A stretch of 64,000 nt of DNA from Pseudomonas trivialis (GTDB taxonomy: Bacteria; Pseudomonadota; Gammaproteobacteria; Pseudomonadales; Pseudomonadaceae). The stretch covers positions 310,001-374,000 of the forward strand of contig NZ_JYLK01000002.1 in NCBI RefSeq assembly GCF_001439805.1, written 5' to 3'. The position numbers and the translations under genes were made by a program. The notes beneath the pieces were generated by a model. That model was not told the DNA's origin, did no database searches, and was given only the letters and a program-made list of their open reading frames with translations. This document shows, one piece after another, positions 46,078 to 56,339 of this stretch (within the stretch, counting starts at the first letter, position 1; every line of letters starts with the position of its first letter).

Positions 46078-48171
46078 ATGTCGTCTCGAAAGTTTGCCCC
46101 CCTGGCTGGCCTGGCCCTGGGTTTGCTGCTCGATCCCGCCTACGCCGAAGAAAACACCGTGGAACTGGACACCATCAGCATCACCGGTGACACCTATGAA
46201 TCCGCCACCAGCCCGGTCACCGGCTACCGCGCCAGCCGCTCCGCCAGCGCGACAAAAACCGACACGGCCCTGCGCGATATCCCGCAATCGATCAGCGTAA
46301 TCCCCGCCACCGTGCTCAAGGACCTGGGCAGCACCAGCGTGGAACGCGCGCTGGAATTTGCCGGCGGCGTGTCCAAGCAGAACAACTTCGGCGGCCTGAC
46401 CCTCTACGAATACAGCGTGCGCGGTTTCACCACCTCGGAGTTCTACCAGGACGGTTTCAGCGCCAACCGCGGCTACCCGAGCACACCGGATGCGGCCAAT
46501 ATCGAACGCATCGAAGTGCTCAAGGGCCCCGCCGCCAGCCTCTATGGACGCGGCGACCCCGGCGGCACGGTGAACATCGTCACCAAAAAGCCACAGCCCG
46601 ACGCCTTCACCACCCTGCAAACCAGCGCCGGCAGCTGGGATCGCTATCGCACCGCGCTGGACGTCAACACCCCGCTCGACGCCGAAGGCAAGGTGCTGTC
46701 ACGGGTCAACCTGGCCGTGGAGGACAACCACAGCTTCCGCGATCACGTCGAGAGCAAGCGCGTGTTCGTCGCGCCCTCGTTCAGTTGGCAGCTGGACCCG
46801 GACACCAGCCTGCTGGTGGAAAGTGAATTCGTGCGCCACAGCTCCACCTTCGACCGTGGCATCGTCGCCTCCCCCGGTGTTTCGCGTTCCACCTTCCTCG
46901 GCGAGCCCAATGACGGTGACATCGACAACCACAACAACCGTCTCCAGGCCACCCTCGAACACCACCTCAACGATGCCTGGAAACTGCGCCTGGCCAGCCA
47001 CTACAAACAGGGCAGCCTATGGGGCGATGCGTCGGAAAACCGTGCGTTGAATCCCGACGGCCACACCCTCAACCGTCGTTACCGCGAACGCTCCATGGGT
47101 TGGCACGACAGCATCACCCAGCTGGAACTGCGCGGCCTGTTCGACATTGGCAGCTGGCAGCATGAGCTGCTGATCGGCACCGAATACGAGGACTACCGCA
47201 AGAAGGAACGCGTGACCGCCATCGGCGGCAGCAATTACGCCATCGACCTCTACAACCCGGTCTACGGCCAGCCCAAGCCCAACGGCCTGCGCTCCGGTAC
47301 CGACTTTTTTGAACAGACCAAAAGCCACGCGCTGAACCTGCAAGACCAGATCATCTTCACCGACCGCCTGCGCGGCATGGTGGGCGCGCGCGTTGAGCAT
47401 TTCGAGCAGAGCACCGAAGATTTCACCCGCAACGTCACCAGCAAGCAGACCCACGACGCCCTCACCCAGCGCGCCGGCCTGCTGTATCAGCTCACGCCGC
47501 AAGTCGGGGTGTTCGCCAACGCATCCACCTCGTTCAAGCCCAACAGCGGGCTCGATGCCGGCGGCAACACGTTCAAGCCGGAAGAAGGCGTGGGTTACGA
47601 AGTGGGGGTCAAGACCGAGCTGTTCGAAGACCGCCTCAGCGCCACCGTCGCCGCATTCCATATCGAGAAGGAAAACGTGCTCGCCCTGAACCCGGCCACC
47701 AATACCAACCGTGCCATGGGCAAGGCCCGCAGCCAGGGCATTGACCTGCAATTGAGCGGGCAATTGACCGACGCCGTGCGGGTGATCGGCGCGTACGCCT
47801 ACATTGATGCCGAAGTGACCAAGGGCGAAGCCAGCATTCCCGCCGGCAGCCGCATTCTCGGCGTGGCCAGGCACAGCGGCAGTCTGCTCGGGGTGTATGA
47901 ATTCCAGGATGGCGCGCTGCGCGGATCAGACCTGGGCGCGGCGTTTACCTACGTGGGCGATCGCTCCGGCGAGGCGGGCACCCGCTTTGAATTGCCCGCC
48001 TATCACACCGTGGATTTGCTGGCCCACTACAAGGCCACCAAAAACGTGACCGTGGGTTTGAACCTGAACAACCTGTTCGATGAAAAGTATTACGAACGGT
48101 CCTACAGCACTTACTGGGTGAATCCGGGCGAGCCGCGCAACCTCACGGTCAGCCTGACCCTCAACCTGTAA
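46078..48171 (+). CDS. TonB-dependent siderophore receptor
   Basis: This 697-residue outer-membrane receptor has a signal peptide (to about residue 23, ...LDPAYAEE), then a TonB-box-like ELDTISITG and the plug domain with DIPQSISVIPATVL and IERIEVLKGPAASLYGRGDPGGTVN cut short by family-conserved Gly residues. The 22-strand barrel ends in NPGEPRNLTVSLTLNL. The overall pattern matches TIGR01783-type ferric-siderophore receptors, probably hydroxamate or similar; the ligand cannot be read from sequence. No siderophore genes are near. ATG 46078 was chosen because the signal peptide starts there. Confidence 0.92.
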   Translation: MSSRKFAPLAGLALGLLLDPAYAEENTVELDTISITGDTYESATSPVTGYRASRSASATKTDTALRDIPQSISVIPATVLKDLGSTSVERALEFAGGVSKQNNFGGLTLYEYSVRGFTTSEFYQDGFSANRGYPSTPDAANIERIEVLKGPAASLYGRGDPGGTVNIVTKKPQPDAFTTLQTSAGSWDRYRTALDVNTPLDAEGKVLSRVNLAVEDNHSFRDHVESKRVFVAPSFSWQLDPDTSLLVESEFVRHSSTFDRGIVASPGVSRSTFLGEPNDGDIDNHNNRLQATLEHHLNDAWKLRLASHYKQGSLWGDASENRALNPDGHTLNRRYRERSMGWHDSITQLELRGLFDIGSWQHELLIGTEYEDYRKKERVTAIGGSNYAIDLYNPVYGQPKPNGLRSGTDFFEQTKSHALNLQDQIIFTDRLRGMVGARVEHFEQSTEDFTRNVTSKQTHDALTQRAGLLYQLTPQVGVFANASTSFKPNSGLDAGGNTFKPEEGVGYEVGVKTELFEDRLSATVAAFHIEKENVLALNPATNTNRAMGKARSQGIDLQLSGQLTDAVRVIGAYAYIDAEVTKGEASIPAGSRILGVARHSGSLLGVYEFQDGALRGSDLGAAFTYVGDRSGEAGTRFELPAYHTVDLLAHYKATKNVTVGLNLNNLFDEKYYERSYSTYWVNPGEPRNLTVSLTLNL

Positions 48172-48182
48172 ACACAGACCAA

Positions 48183-48325
48183 AAATGTGGGAGGCCCCGC
48201 CAAGTCTTCGACTTAGCGCTGTCGCGCAGCAAACTGGGGCCTCTGTGGCTGCCTGAAACTTCAGGTTTTAAAATCAATAAGTTATTTTGTATTTGATAAG
48301 AGGGGGCAAGCCCCCTCCCACATTT
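48183..48325. repeat. REP-ended element with unusual interior between the TonB receptor gene and hemH
   Basis: AAATGTGGGAGG (48183-48194) is mirrored by CCTCCCACATTT (48314-48325), but the inside is not the usual REPIN centre. It contains small hairpins (AAGTC-TTC-GACTT near 48211, CCTGA-AACT-TCAGG at 48252-48265 followed by TTTTAAAA) and an AT-rich stretch to 48300. The CCTGA hairpin with T-run may serve as terminator for the receptor gene. Confidence 0.6.
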
Positions 48326-48344
48326 GGCGCTGTACCCGTTTCGA

Positions 48345-49370
48345 TTACAGTGACACAGGCGCACGCTCGCAGAGCGTGTTGAGCGCCGCCGCCCATTGCG
48401 GGTCATCGTTCAGACACGGCACCAGCACCAATTCCTCGCCCCCCGATGCGCAAAACTGCTCGCGCCCGCGATCGCCGATCTCTTCCAGCGTTTCGATGCA
48501 GTCGGCCACAAATGCCGGGCACATCACCAGCAGCTTTTTCACCCCCTGCTGGGCCAGCGCCTCAAGGCGCGCCTCGGTATAGGGCTCGATCCACTTGGCG
48601 CGGCCCAGGCGCGACTGAAACGCCACCGACCACTTGCCGTCCGGCAACCCCAGCCGCTCGGCAAAATGACGCGCAACGCTGAAGCATTGCGCGCGATAAC
48701 AGGTGGCGAGCACCGCAGGCGAAGCATGCCTGCAGCAATCGGCGTCCTTGAAGCAATGCTGGCCAGTGGGGTCGAGTTTGGTCAAATGGCGCTCGGGCAG
48801 CCCGTGAAAACTGAGCAACAAGTGATCGTAATCCTGCTCCACATACGCCCGCGCGCTCTGCGCCAGGGCGTCGAGGTACTCCGGCTGATCGTAGAACGGC
48901 TGCAGGATCGAGAGTTGCACCTTCAGCTTCTTCTCACGTATCACCCGCCAGGCCTCTTCAATCACCGTGGTGACCGTGCTGTCGGCAAACTGCGGGTACA
49001 ACGGCGCCAGCGTTACCTTTTGAATGCCCTGCGCGGCCAGGCGCGTCAGCGTGGTTTCAAGAGACGGCTCACCGTAACGCATCGCCAGTTCGACCGGGCC
49101 CTGGGTCCATTGCCGGGTCATCTGCTCTTGCAGGCGACGGCTGAGCACCACCAGGGGCGAGCCCTCTTCCCACCAGATGGAGGCGTAGGCATGCGCCGAC
49201 TGCTCGGGGCGCTTGATCAGGATCAGCGACACCAACAGGCGCCGCACCGGCCACGGCAGGTCGATCACATAAGGGTCCATCAAAAACTGGTTGAGGTAGC
49301 TGCGCACATCGGCCACCGAAGTGGACGCGGGAGAACCCAGGTTGACCAGTAACAACGCGTGATCCGTCAT
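48345..49370 (-). CDS. hemH: Ferrochelatase HemH
   Basis: This 341-residue enzyme inserts ferrous iron into protoporphyrin IX, the last step of haem synthesis. It has [10 protein letters not shown] at the N-terminus, [30 protein letters not shown] with the catalytic His, and [17 protein letters not shown] with the catalytic Glu. It lies 15 bases after the TIGR01777 gene on the same strand, so the two may form an operon. Confidence 0.97.
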   Translation of the reverse strand: MTDHALLLVNLGSPASTSVADVRSYLNQFLMDPYVIDLPWPVRRLLVSLILIKRPEQSAHAYASIWWEEGSPLVVLSRRLQEQMTRQWTQGPVELAMRYGEPSLETTLTRLAAQGIQKVTLAPLYPQFADSTVTTVIEEAWRVIREKKLKVQLSILQPFYDQPEYLDALAQSARAYVEQDYDHLLLSFHGLPERHLTKLDPTGQHCFKDADCCRHASPAVLATCYRAQCFSVARHFAERLGLPDGKWSVAFQSRLGRAKWIEPYTEARLEALAQQGVKKLLVMCPAFVADCIETLEEIGDRGREQFCASGGEELVLVPCLNDDPQWAAALNTLCERAPVSL

Positions 49371-49385
49371 GCAACTTCCTATGGC

Positions 49386-50285
49386 TTAAAGGCGGCTGGA
49401 CAAATCGTCCAGAGCCGCATGCAACTGCGTGAACTGAAAAGTGAAACCGGCGGCCAGCAGCCGTTCGGGCACGGCCTTCTGCCCGCCCAGCAGCAACCCC
49501 GACAACTCGCCCAACCCCACCTTCAACGCAAATGCCGGCATTGGCATGAAGGCCGGGCGATGCAGCACTTGGCCCAGTGTCCTGGCGAACTCGCGGTTAC
49601 GCACCGGATGCGGCGCGCAGGCATTATAGGGACCGCTGGCGTCTTCCTTGTGCAGAAGAAAATCAATCAGGGCGATTTGGTCCTTGATGTGCACCCATGG
49701 CATCCACTGCCGACCATTGCCGATAGGCCCGCCCAGCGCCAGTTTGAACGGCAGCAGCAGGCGCGACAAAAAGCCGCCCTCGGCCGCCAGCACCAGGCCA
49801 GTGCGCACCAGCACCACGCGCACCCCGAGGGCTTCGGCGCGCTGGGCGGTTTCTTCCCAGGCGATGCACAGCTGGCTGGGGAAATCGTCCTGCACCGGGC
49901 CACTGGCTTCGGTCAATTCGCGCTCGCCGCCGTCGCCGTACCAGCCCACCGCCGAACCGGAAATCAACAACGCCGGTTTCTGCGCCAGGCCTTCGATCCA
50001 CGCCAGCAGGCTTTCGGTGAGGCTGATGCGGCTGCTCCACAGCAGCGCCTTGCGCTTGTGCGTCCACGGCCGGTCGGCGATCGGCGCGCCGGCGAGGTTG
50101 ACCACCGCGTCCACCTCACCGATCACGTCCTGCAAACGGCCAACGCCCAATACCTGGGCGCCACACAGCCTGGCCACTGTTTCCGGCTGGCGGCTCAAAA
50201 CGGTCAGGCGATGGCCCTGGGCAAGCCAGTGGCGACACAATTGGCGGCCGATCAAACCTGTACCGCCGGTCAGCAAAATATGCAT
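49386..50285 (-). CDS. TIGR01777-family NAD(P)-binding epimerase (YfcH-like)
   Basis: This 299-residue extended SDR has the dinucleotide motif ILLTGGTGLIGRQL at residues 3-16, VNLAGAPIADRPWT, SGSAVGWYGD and a C-terminal DUF1731-type tail (KAVPERLLAAGFTFQF). The family is widespread and its substrate is unknown. It precedes hemH. The gap 50286-50497 to the divergent flavoprotein gene holds TGTACA boxes. Confidence 0.92.
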   Translation of the reverse strand: MHILLTGGTGLIGRQLCRHWLAQGHRLTVLSRQPETVARLCGAQVLGVGRLQDVIGEVDAVVNLAGAPIADRPWTHKRKALLWSSRISLTESLLAWIEGLAQKPALLISGSAVGWYGDGGERELTEASGPVQDDFPSQLCIAWEETAQRAEALGVRVVLVRTGLVLAAEGGFLSRLLLPFKLALGGPIGNGRQWMPWVHIKDQIALIDFLLHKEDASGPYNACAPHPVRNREFARTLGQVLHRPAFMPMPAFALKVGLGELSGLLLGGQKAVPERLLAAGFTFQFTQLHAALDDLSSRL

Positions 50286-50441
50286 GGGTTCTTCCTCATG
50301 TAACGTTCGCCGCCCGTCACTGGTCTATTTTACTAATAGGGACAATGTTGAATTCGGACGTAACGTTGGTTAAGTCACCGACGTTAACCATAGGTCACGC
50401 CACACAATCAGGCACGCCAAAACTTATACCAAAAAACGAGA

Positions 50442-51696
<1,255 letters not shown>

Positions 51697-51712
51697 CCTC
51701 GCCGTACAAACT

Positions 51713-51785
51713 TGTACAAAATATTTGACTTGTACAGCATCAAACCTATGATGAGATTAGTTGTACAGACTCTTGAGCCTGTACA
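51713..51785 (+). promoter_or_regulatory. Promoter and TGTACA operator array of the photolyase operon
   Basis: TTGACT (51725-51730), a 16-base spacer and TATGAT (51747-51752) form a good sigma-70 promoter. TGTACA occurs four times: 51713-51718, 51731-51736 (inside the spacer), 51762-51767 and 51780-51785. Centre distances are 18, 31 and 18 bases, i.e. two equal pairs around the promoter. The MerR-type regulator encoded two genes downstream is the obvious binder (inference). Confidence 0.7.
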
Positions 51786-51809
51786 GGATTTTTTTGCAGA
51801 GGTTTGCCC

Positions 51810-52769
51810 ATGCCCAGCACCGCAAAACCCAGGATTGGCATCAGCGCCTGCTTGCTGGGCGAGAATGTGCGCTTCAATGGCGGACACAAACAATCCCAGC
51901 TGTGCAGCGAGACGCTGGCCGATTACTTCGACTTCGTGCCGCTGTGCCCTGAAGTCGCCATCGGCCTTGGCGTCCCCCGTGAAACCATCCGCCTGGTCGG
52001 TGACGCCGCCAACCCGCAGGCGGTGGGCACCGTGCACCGCGAGCTCAACGTCACCCAGCCCCTCGACGAATACGGCCAGCAGATGGCCCGTGAACACACC
52101 GACCTGTGCGGCTACATCTTCATGCAGAAGTCGCCGTCGTGCGGCCTGGAACGGGTCAAGGTGTACCGCGACAATGGCGCCCCGGTCGACGGCGGCGGGC
52201 GCGGCATCTACGCCCAGGCATTCTGCGCGCGCCACCCCAACCTGCCGGTGGAAGAAGACGGCCGGCTGAACGACCCGGTGCTGCGGGAAAACTTCCTCAC
52301 CCGCGTGTTCGTCTACGCCAGTTGGCAACAGCTGCTGGCCGAAGGCCTCACCCGTCACCGCCTGCTGTCCTTTCACGCGCGCTACAAATATTTGCTGATG
52401 GCCCACAGCCCGGTGCACTACAAGAGCCTGGGCAATCTGCTGGGCAGCATGAGCAAGGGCGATGACCTCTCGGAGCTGGCTGACTGTTATTTCAGCGACC
52501 TGATGACCGGCCTGAAAAAGTGCGCCACCCGCGGCACCCACACCAATGTGTTGCAGCACATCAGTGGCTACCTCAAGCAGGCCATCAGCAGCGACGACAA
52601 GCAGGAAATGCAGACCGTCATCGATCAATACCGCCAGGGCATTGTGCCGCTGGTGGTGCCGCTGACCCTGCTCAAGCATCACTTTCGCCAACACCCGGAT
52701 CGCTACATCGCGCAGCAGGCCTACCTGCAACCGCACCCGGAAAACCTCAGCCTGCGAAATGCGATCTAA
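51810..52769 (+). CDS. DUF523 + DUF1722 (YbgA-like) protein
   Basis: This 319-residue two-domain protein has an N-terminal DUF523 (RIGISACLLGENVRFNGG, LCPEVAIGLGVPRE, KSPSCG with conserved Cys residues) and a C-terminal DUF1722 (LLSFHARYKYLLMAHSP). In E. coli the DUF1722 protein YbgA sits directly before phr, as this gene lies near the photolyase. The Cys set could hold a metal cluster, and the family has been linked to 2-thiouracil desulfuration; the role here is unknown. ATG 51810 follows AGAGG by 8 bases. Confidence 0.88.
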   Translation: MPSTAKPRIGISACLLGENVRFNGGHKQSQLCSETLADYFDFVPLCPEVAIGLGVPRETIRLVGDAANPQAVGTVHRELNVTQPLDEYGQQMAREHTDLCGYIFMQKSPSCGLERVKVYRDNGAPVDGGGRGIYAQAFCARHPNLPVEEDGRLNDPVLRENFLTRVFVYASWQQLLAEGLTRHRLLSFHARYKYLLMAHSPVHYKSLGNLLGSMSKGDDLSELADCYFSDLMTGLKKCATRGTHTNVLQHISGYLKQAISSDDKQEMQTVIDQYRQGIVPLVVPLTLLKHHFRQHPDRYIAQQAYLQPHPENLSLRNAI

Positions 52770-52772
52770 TCC

Positions 52773-53699
52773 ATGAAAGCTGCCCTGCCAGACGACCCCG
52801 ATGACATCGCCCAAGCCCTCCAGGACGGCTGGCTGCCGATTCGCGAAGTGGCGCGCCAGACCGGCGTCAACGCGGTCACCCTGCGCGCCTGGGAGCGCCG
52901 CTACGGCCTGATCGTGCCGCAGCGTACGCCCAAGGGCCACCGATTGTTCAGCGACGTACACGTGCAACGCATCCACACCATCCTTACCTGGCTCAATCGA
53001 GGCGTGCCGGTCAGCCAGGTGAAAAACCTGATCGACTCGGCACAGGCCGGGCCGGACGGCGTGGAAAACGAATGGCACGCGCTGCACCAGAACCTGCTGA
53101 CGGCCATCAGCGAACTGGCCGAGCGCCGGGTCGACGACGCCTTCAACCAGGCCATGGCGCTGTACCCGCCGCGCACGCTCTGCGCGCAATTACTGTTGCC
53201 GCTGCTGCAGGCGCTGGAGCAACGCTGGCAGGGGCAGTTCGGCGCGCAGATGGAGCGGGTATTTTTTCTGTCCTGGCTGCGCAGCAAGTTCGGTGCACGC
53301 ATCTACCACACCAATCGCCAACTGCAAGGCGCGCCACTGCTGCTGGTCAATCACTCGGACCTGCCCCTGGAGCCGCACCTGTGGCTCAGCGCGTGGCTGG
53401 CCAGCAGCGCCGACTGCCCGGTGGAAGTGTTCGACTGGCCGCTGCCTGCCGGCGAACTGGCCCTGGCGGTAGAGCACCTGCAACCGCGCGCGGTGCTGCT
53501 GTATTCGAGCAAGGCCCTGAATGTGCCGGCGTTGACCAAACTGTTGGGCGGCGTCAGTTGCCCAATGTTGATTGCCGGACCAACGGTGTGCATCCACCCC
53601 GTCGAATTGGCCGTACTAATCCGGGACATCCCTGACCTGTTCGTCGCCGAAGACCCCTTGGCGGCCCATCAGATACTGATTGAGCGTGGAATTGTCTAA
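52773..53699 (+). CDS. MerR-family regulator, LitR/CarH-like with degenerate cobalamin domain
   Basis: This 308-residue regulator has an N-terminal MerR helix-turn-helix (IREVARQTGVNAVTLRAWERRYGL, residues 23-46), a helical middle part and a Rossmann-like C-terminal domain (about 185-308). In CarH/LitR the C-terminal half binds adenosylcobalamin through W...EH and ExHxxG motifs. Here only EPH (200-202) remains, the Gly is Leu and no W...EH is seen, so B12 binding is doubtful. P. putida has similar B12-independent LitR proteins controlled by a short LOV photoreceptor; no LOV gene is in this window. It probably represses its own operon through the TGTACA array. Confidence 0.88.
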   Translation: MKAALPDDPDDIAQALQDGWLPIREVARQTGVNAVTLRAWERRYGLIVPQRTPKGHRLFSDVHVQRIHTILTWLNRGVPVSQVKNLIDSAQAGPDGVENEWHALHQNLLTAISELAERRVDDAFNQAMALYPPRTLCAQLLLPLLQALEQRWQGQFGAQMERVFFLSWLRSKFGARIYHTNRQLQGAPLLLVNHSDLPLEPHLWLSAWLASSADCPVEVFDWPLPAGELALAVEHLQPRAVLLYSSKALNVPALTKLLGGVSCPMLIAGPTVCIHPVELAVLIRDIPDLFVAEDPLAAHQILIERGIV

Positions 53700-55142
53700 A
53701 TGCATTTGATCTGGCTGCGCACCGACCTGCGCCTGCACGACAACACCGCCCTGGCCGCCGCGAGCCAGCGTGGCCCGCTGGCCGCCGTGTACTTGATCAC
53801 GCCCGAGCAATGGCTGGCCCACGACGATGCCGCGTGCAAGGTCGACTTCTGGCTGCGCAACCTGCAGTGCCTGAGCCAGGCGCTCGGCACACTCAACATC
53901 CCCTTACTGATCCGCACCGCCCCGACCTGGGACCAGGCACCCGCCGTGCTGAGCACGCTGTGCCAGGAACTGTCGGTGGAGTCGGTGCACATCAACGAGG
54001 AATACGGCATCCACGAAAGCCGTCGCGATCAGGCCGTGGCCCAGGCGCTGGAAGCCTGCGGCGTGACGTTCCACCGCTACCTCGACCAACTGTTTTTCCA
54101 ACCCGGCAGCGTGCTGACCAAGACCGGCACCTACTTCCAGGTCTTCAGCCAGTTTCGCAAGGTGTGCTACAGCCGCCTGCACAGCGCCCTGCCGCGCCTG
54201 GTGGCGACGCCGAAAGCCCAGCAGAAACTGCCGTTCGCCAGCGACCCGATTCCGCACAGCGTGCCCGGCTTCGAAACGCCCAGCGACAGCCTGCGCGCGC
54301 TCTGGCCGGCCGGCGAAGACGAAGCCCGACGCCGCCTCGACACCTTCGCCGACCAGCAGATCGGCTATTACAAGGACGAGCGCGACTACCCGGCCAAACC
54401 GGGCACCAGCCAGCTCTCCGCCTACCTCGCCGCTGGCGTGGTGTCGCCGCGTCAGTGCCTGCACACGGCGTTGCAGAGCAACAGCGGCGAGTTCGAAACG
54501 GGCAACGTTGGCGCCGTCACCTGGATCAACGAATTGCTGTGGCGCGAGTTCTACAAACATATTCTGGTCGGCTACCCACGGGTGTCGCGCCACCGCGCGT
54601 TCCGGCCCGCGACCGAAGCCGTCGCCTGGCGCCACGCGCCCGAAGACCTGGCGGCGTGGCAGGAAGCGCGCACCGGCCTGCCGATCATCGACGCGGCCAT
54701 GCGTCAGTTGCTGGAGACCGGCTGGATGCACAACCGCCTGCGCATGGTGGTGGCGATGTTCCTGACCAAAAACCTGCTGATCGACTGGCGCGAGGGCGAA
54801 CGCTTTTTCATGCGCCACCTGATCGACGGCGACCTCGCCGCCAACAACGGCGGCTGGCAGTGGAGTTCCTCCACCGGCACCGATTCGGCGCCGTATTTCC
54901 GCATTTTCAGCCCGTTGAGCCAGTCGGAAAAATTCGACAGTGAGGGCGTGTTCATCAAGCGCTGGTTGCCGCAGCTGGCGGCGCTGAACAAAAAGGACGT
55001 GCACAACCCCGAGGCCGCCGGCGGGCTGTTCGGCGTGGCGGACTACCCGCGCTCGATCGTCGACCTGAAAAAATCCCGCGAGCGCGCCCTCGCCGCCTTC
55101 CGCAGCCTGCCGTCCCGTCAAGCGGTGGCCGAGCATGAGTGA
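53700..55142 (+). CDS. phrB: Deoxyribodipyrimidine photolyase
   Basis: This 480-residue DNA photolyase repairs cyclobutane pyrimidine dimers with blue light. The N-terminal antenna-binding domain starts LIWLRTDLRLHDNTAL. The C-terminal FAD domain contains TWINELLWREFYKHIL, TGWMHNRLRMVVAMFLTKNLL and NNGGWQWSSSTGTDSAPYFRIF, all class I photolyase signatures, including the Trp electron-transfer chain. The ATG follows the regulator stop directly. Confidence 0.97.
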   Translation: MHLIWLRTDLRLHDNTALAAASQRGPLAAVYLITPEQWLAHDDAACKVDFWLRNLQCLSQALGTLNIPLLIRTAPTWDQAPAVLSTLCQELSVESVHINEEYGIHESRRDQAVAQALEACGVTFHRYLDQLFFQPGSVLTKTGTYFQVFSQFRKVCYSRLHSALPRLVATPKAQQKLPFASDPIPHSVPGFETPSDSLRALWPAGEDEARRRLDTFADQQIGYYKDERDYPAKPGTSQLSAYLAAGVVSPRQCLHTALQSNSGEFETGNVGAVTWINELLWREFYKHILVGYPRVSRHRAFRPATEAVAWRHAPEDLAAWQEARTGLPIIDAAMRQLLETGWMHNRLRMVVAMFLTKNLLIDWREGERFFMRHLIDGDLAANNGGWQWSSSTGTDSAPYFRIFSPLSQSEKFDSEGVFIKRWLPQLAALNKKDVHNPEAAGGLFGVADYPRSIVDLKKSRERALAAFRSLPSRQAVAEHE

Positions 55143-55560
55143 CTTTCTGCGCCGCTTCGCCCAGGCCTTTGCCACGCTGGACAAGCACAACCTGCACCTG
55201 CTCGACAGCCTGTACAGCCAGGACATCGCCTTCGCCGACCCGCTGCATCAAGTGCATGGCCTGCCTGAACTGCGCCGCTACTTCAGCGAGCTGTACAGCC
55301 AGATCAGCCAGTTGCGTTTCGACTATCAGGGGTTCGATGAGGTGGCCGAAGGTGAAGGCTACCTGCGCTGGAAAATGAGTTTTTGCCACCCGCGCCTCAA
55401 CGGCGGCAAGGTGATCCGAGTGGAAGGCTGCTCGCACCTGATGTGGCGCGACAACAAGGTGTACCGCCATCGCGACTATTTCGATGCCGGCGCCATGCTC
55501 TATGAACACCTGCCGGTATTCGGCCGAGTCATAAGCTGGCTGAAAAGGAGAATCGCATGA
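55135..55560 (+). CDS. SnoaL/NTF2-like protein
   Basis: This 141-residue protein has the cone-shaped NTF2-like fold signature (FADPLHQVHGLPELRRYFSELY, VIRVEGCSHLMWRDNKVYRHRDYFD). The group includes small isomerases and hydrolases; this variant is typically found in photolyase/LitR operons and its substrate is unknown. It overlaps phrB by 8 bases and the next gene by 4. Confidence 0.87.
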   Translation: MSDFLRRFAQAFATLDKHNLHLLDSLYSQDIAFADPLHQVHGLPELRRYFSELYSQISQLRFDYQGFDEVAEGEGYLRWKMSFCHPRLNGGKVIRVEGCSHLMWRDNKVYRHRDYFDAGAMLYEHLPVFGRVISWLKRRIA

Positions 55561-56339
55561 GCCTGACCTCGCCCCGCCGTTACTGGTTGACCGGCGCCAG
55601 CAGTGGCATCGGCGCCGCCCTGGCCGTGGAGCTGCTCGACAGCGGCGCCCACGTGGCCCTCAGCTCGCGCTCCCAAGGCCCGCTGGATGCGCTTGCCCGG
55701 CGCTACCCTGGACAGGTGCTGGTGGTGGCCGGCGACCTGACCAACAGCCAGACCGTGCGCGAAATCGGCGAGCAAATCGGCGCAGCCTGGGGCGCGCTGG
55801 ACACCGTGATTCTCAACGCCGGCACCTGCGAATACGTGGATGTGCGTCAGTTTGATTCCTCCATCGTCGAACACGTGGTGCGCACCAATCTGTTGGCCAG
55901 CAGCTACTGCATCGAAGCTGCCCTGCCCTTGCTGCGCGCCGGGTGCACGCCGCACCTGGTGGGCGTGGCCAGCGCCGTGACCTACCTGCCGATGCCACGG
56001 GCCGAAGCCTATGGCGCATCCAAGGCCGGTTTGCGTTACCTGTTCGAATCCCTGCGTATCAGCCTGTCGCCGGAGAATATCGACGTCACCGTGATCAGCC
56101 CGGGCTTTGTCGATACACCGCTGACCGAACGCAATGACTTCCCGATGCCCTTGAGCTGGCCGGCCGATAAAGCCGCACGGCACATCTTCGCCAAACTGGA
56201 CAAACGCCCGCTGGAGATCGCTTTCCCGGCCATGTTCATCGCCGCCCTGTGGCCACTGTCGAAACTGCCGAACCGCGCGCAACTGATCATCGGCAAGCGC
56301 ATGCTGCGCAGCCCGCCGCCGCAAAAGGACGACCTGTGA
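55557..56339 (+). CDS. Short-chain dehydrogenase/reductase
   Basis: This 260-residue classical SDR has the cofactor motif YWLTGASSGIGAALAV (residues 7-22), NAG in VILNAGTCEY and the catalytic Tyr/Lys in AYGASKAGL (YxxxK), with the Ser in VASAVTYL. The C-terminus is more hydrophobic than usual. It may act on a fatty-acid or carotenoid-like substrate of the photo-oxidative module (inference). Confidence 0.9.
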   Translation: MSLTSPRRYWLTGASSGIGAALAVELLDSGAHVALSSRSQGPLDALARRYPGQVLVVAGDLTNSQTVREIGEQIGAAWGALDTVILNAGTCEYVDVRQFDSSIVEHVVRTNLLASSYCIEAALPLLRAGCTPHLVGVASAVTYLPMPRAEAYGASKAGLRYLFESLRISLSPENIDVTVISPGFVDTPLTERNDFPMPLSWPADKAARHIFAKLDKRPLEIAFPAMFIAALWPLSKLPNRAQLIIGKRMLRSPPPQKDDL

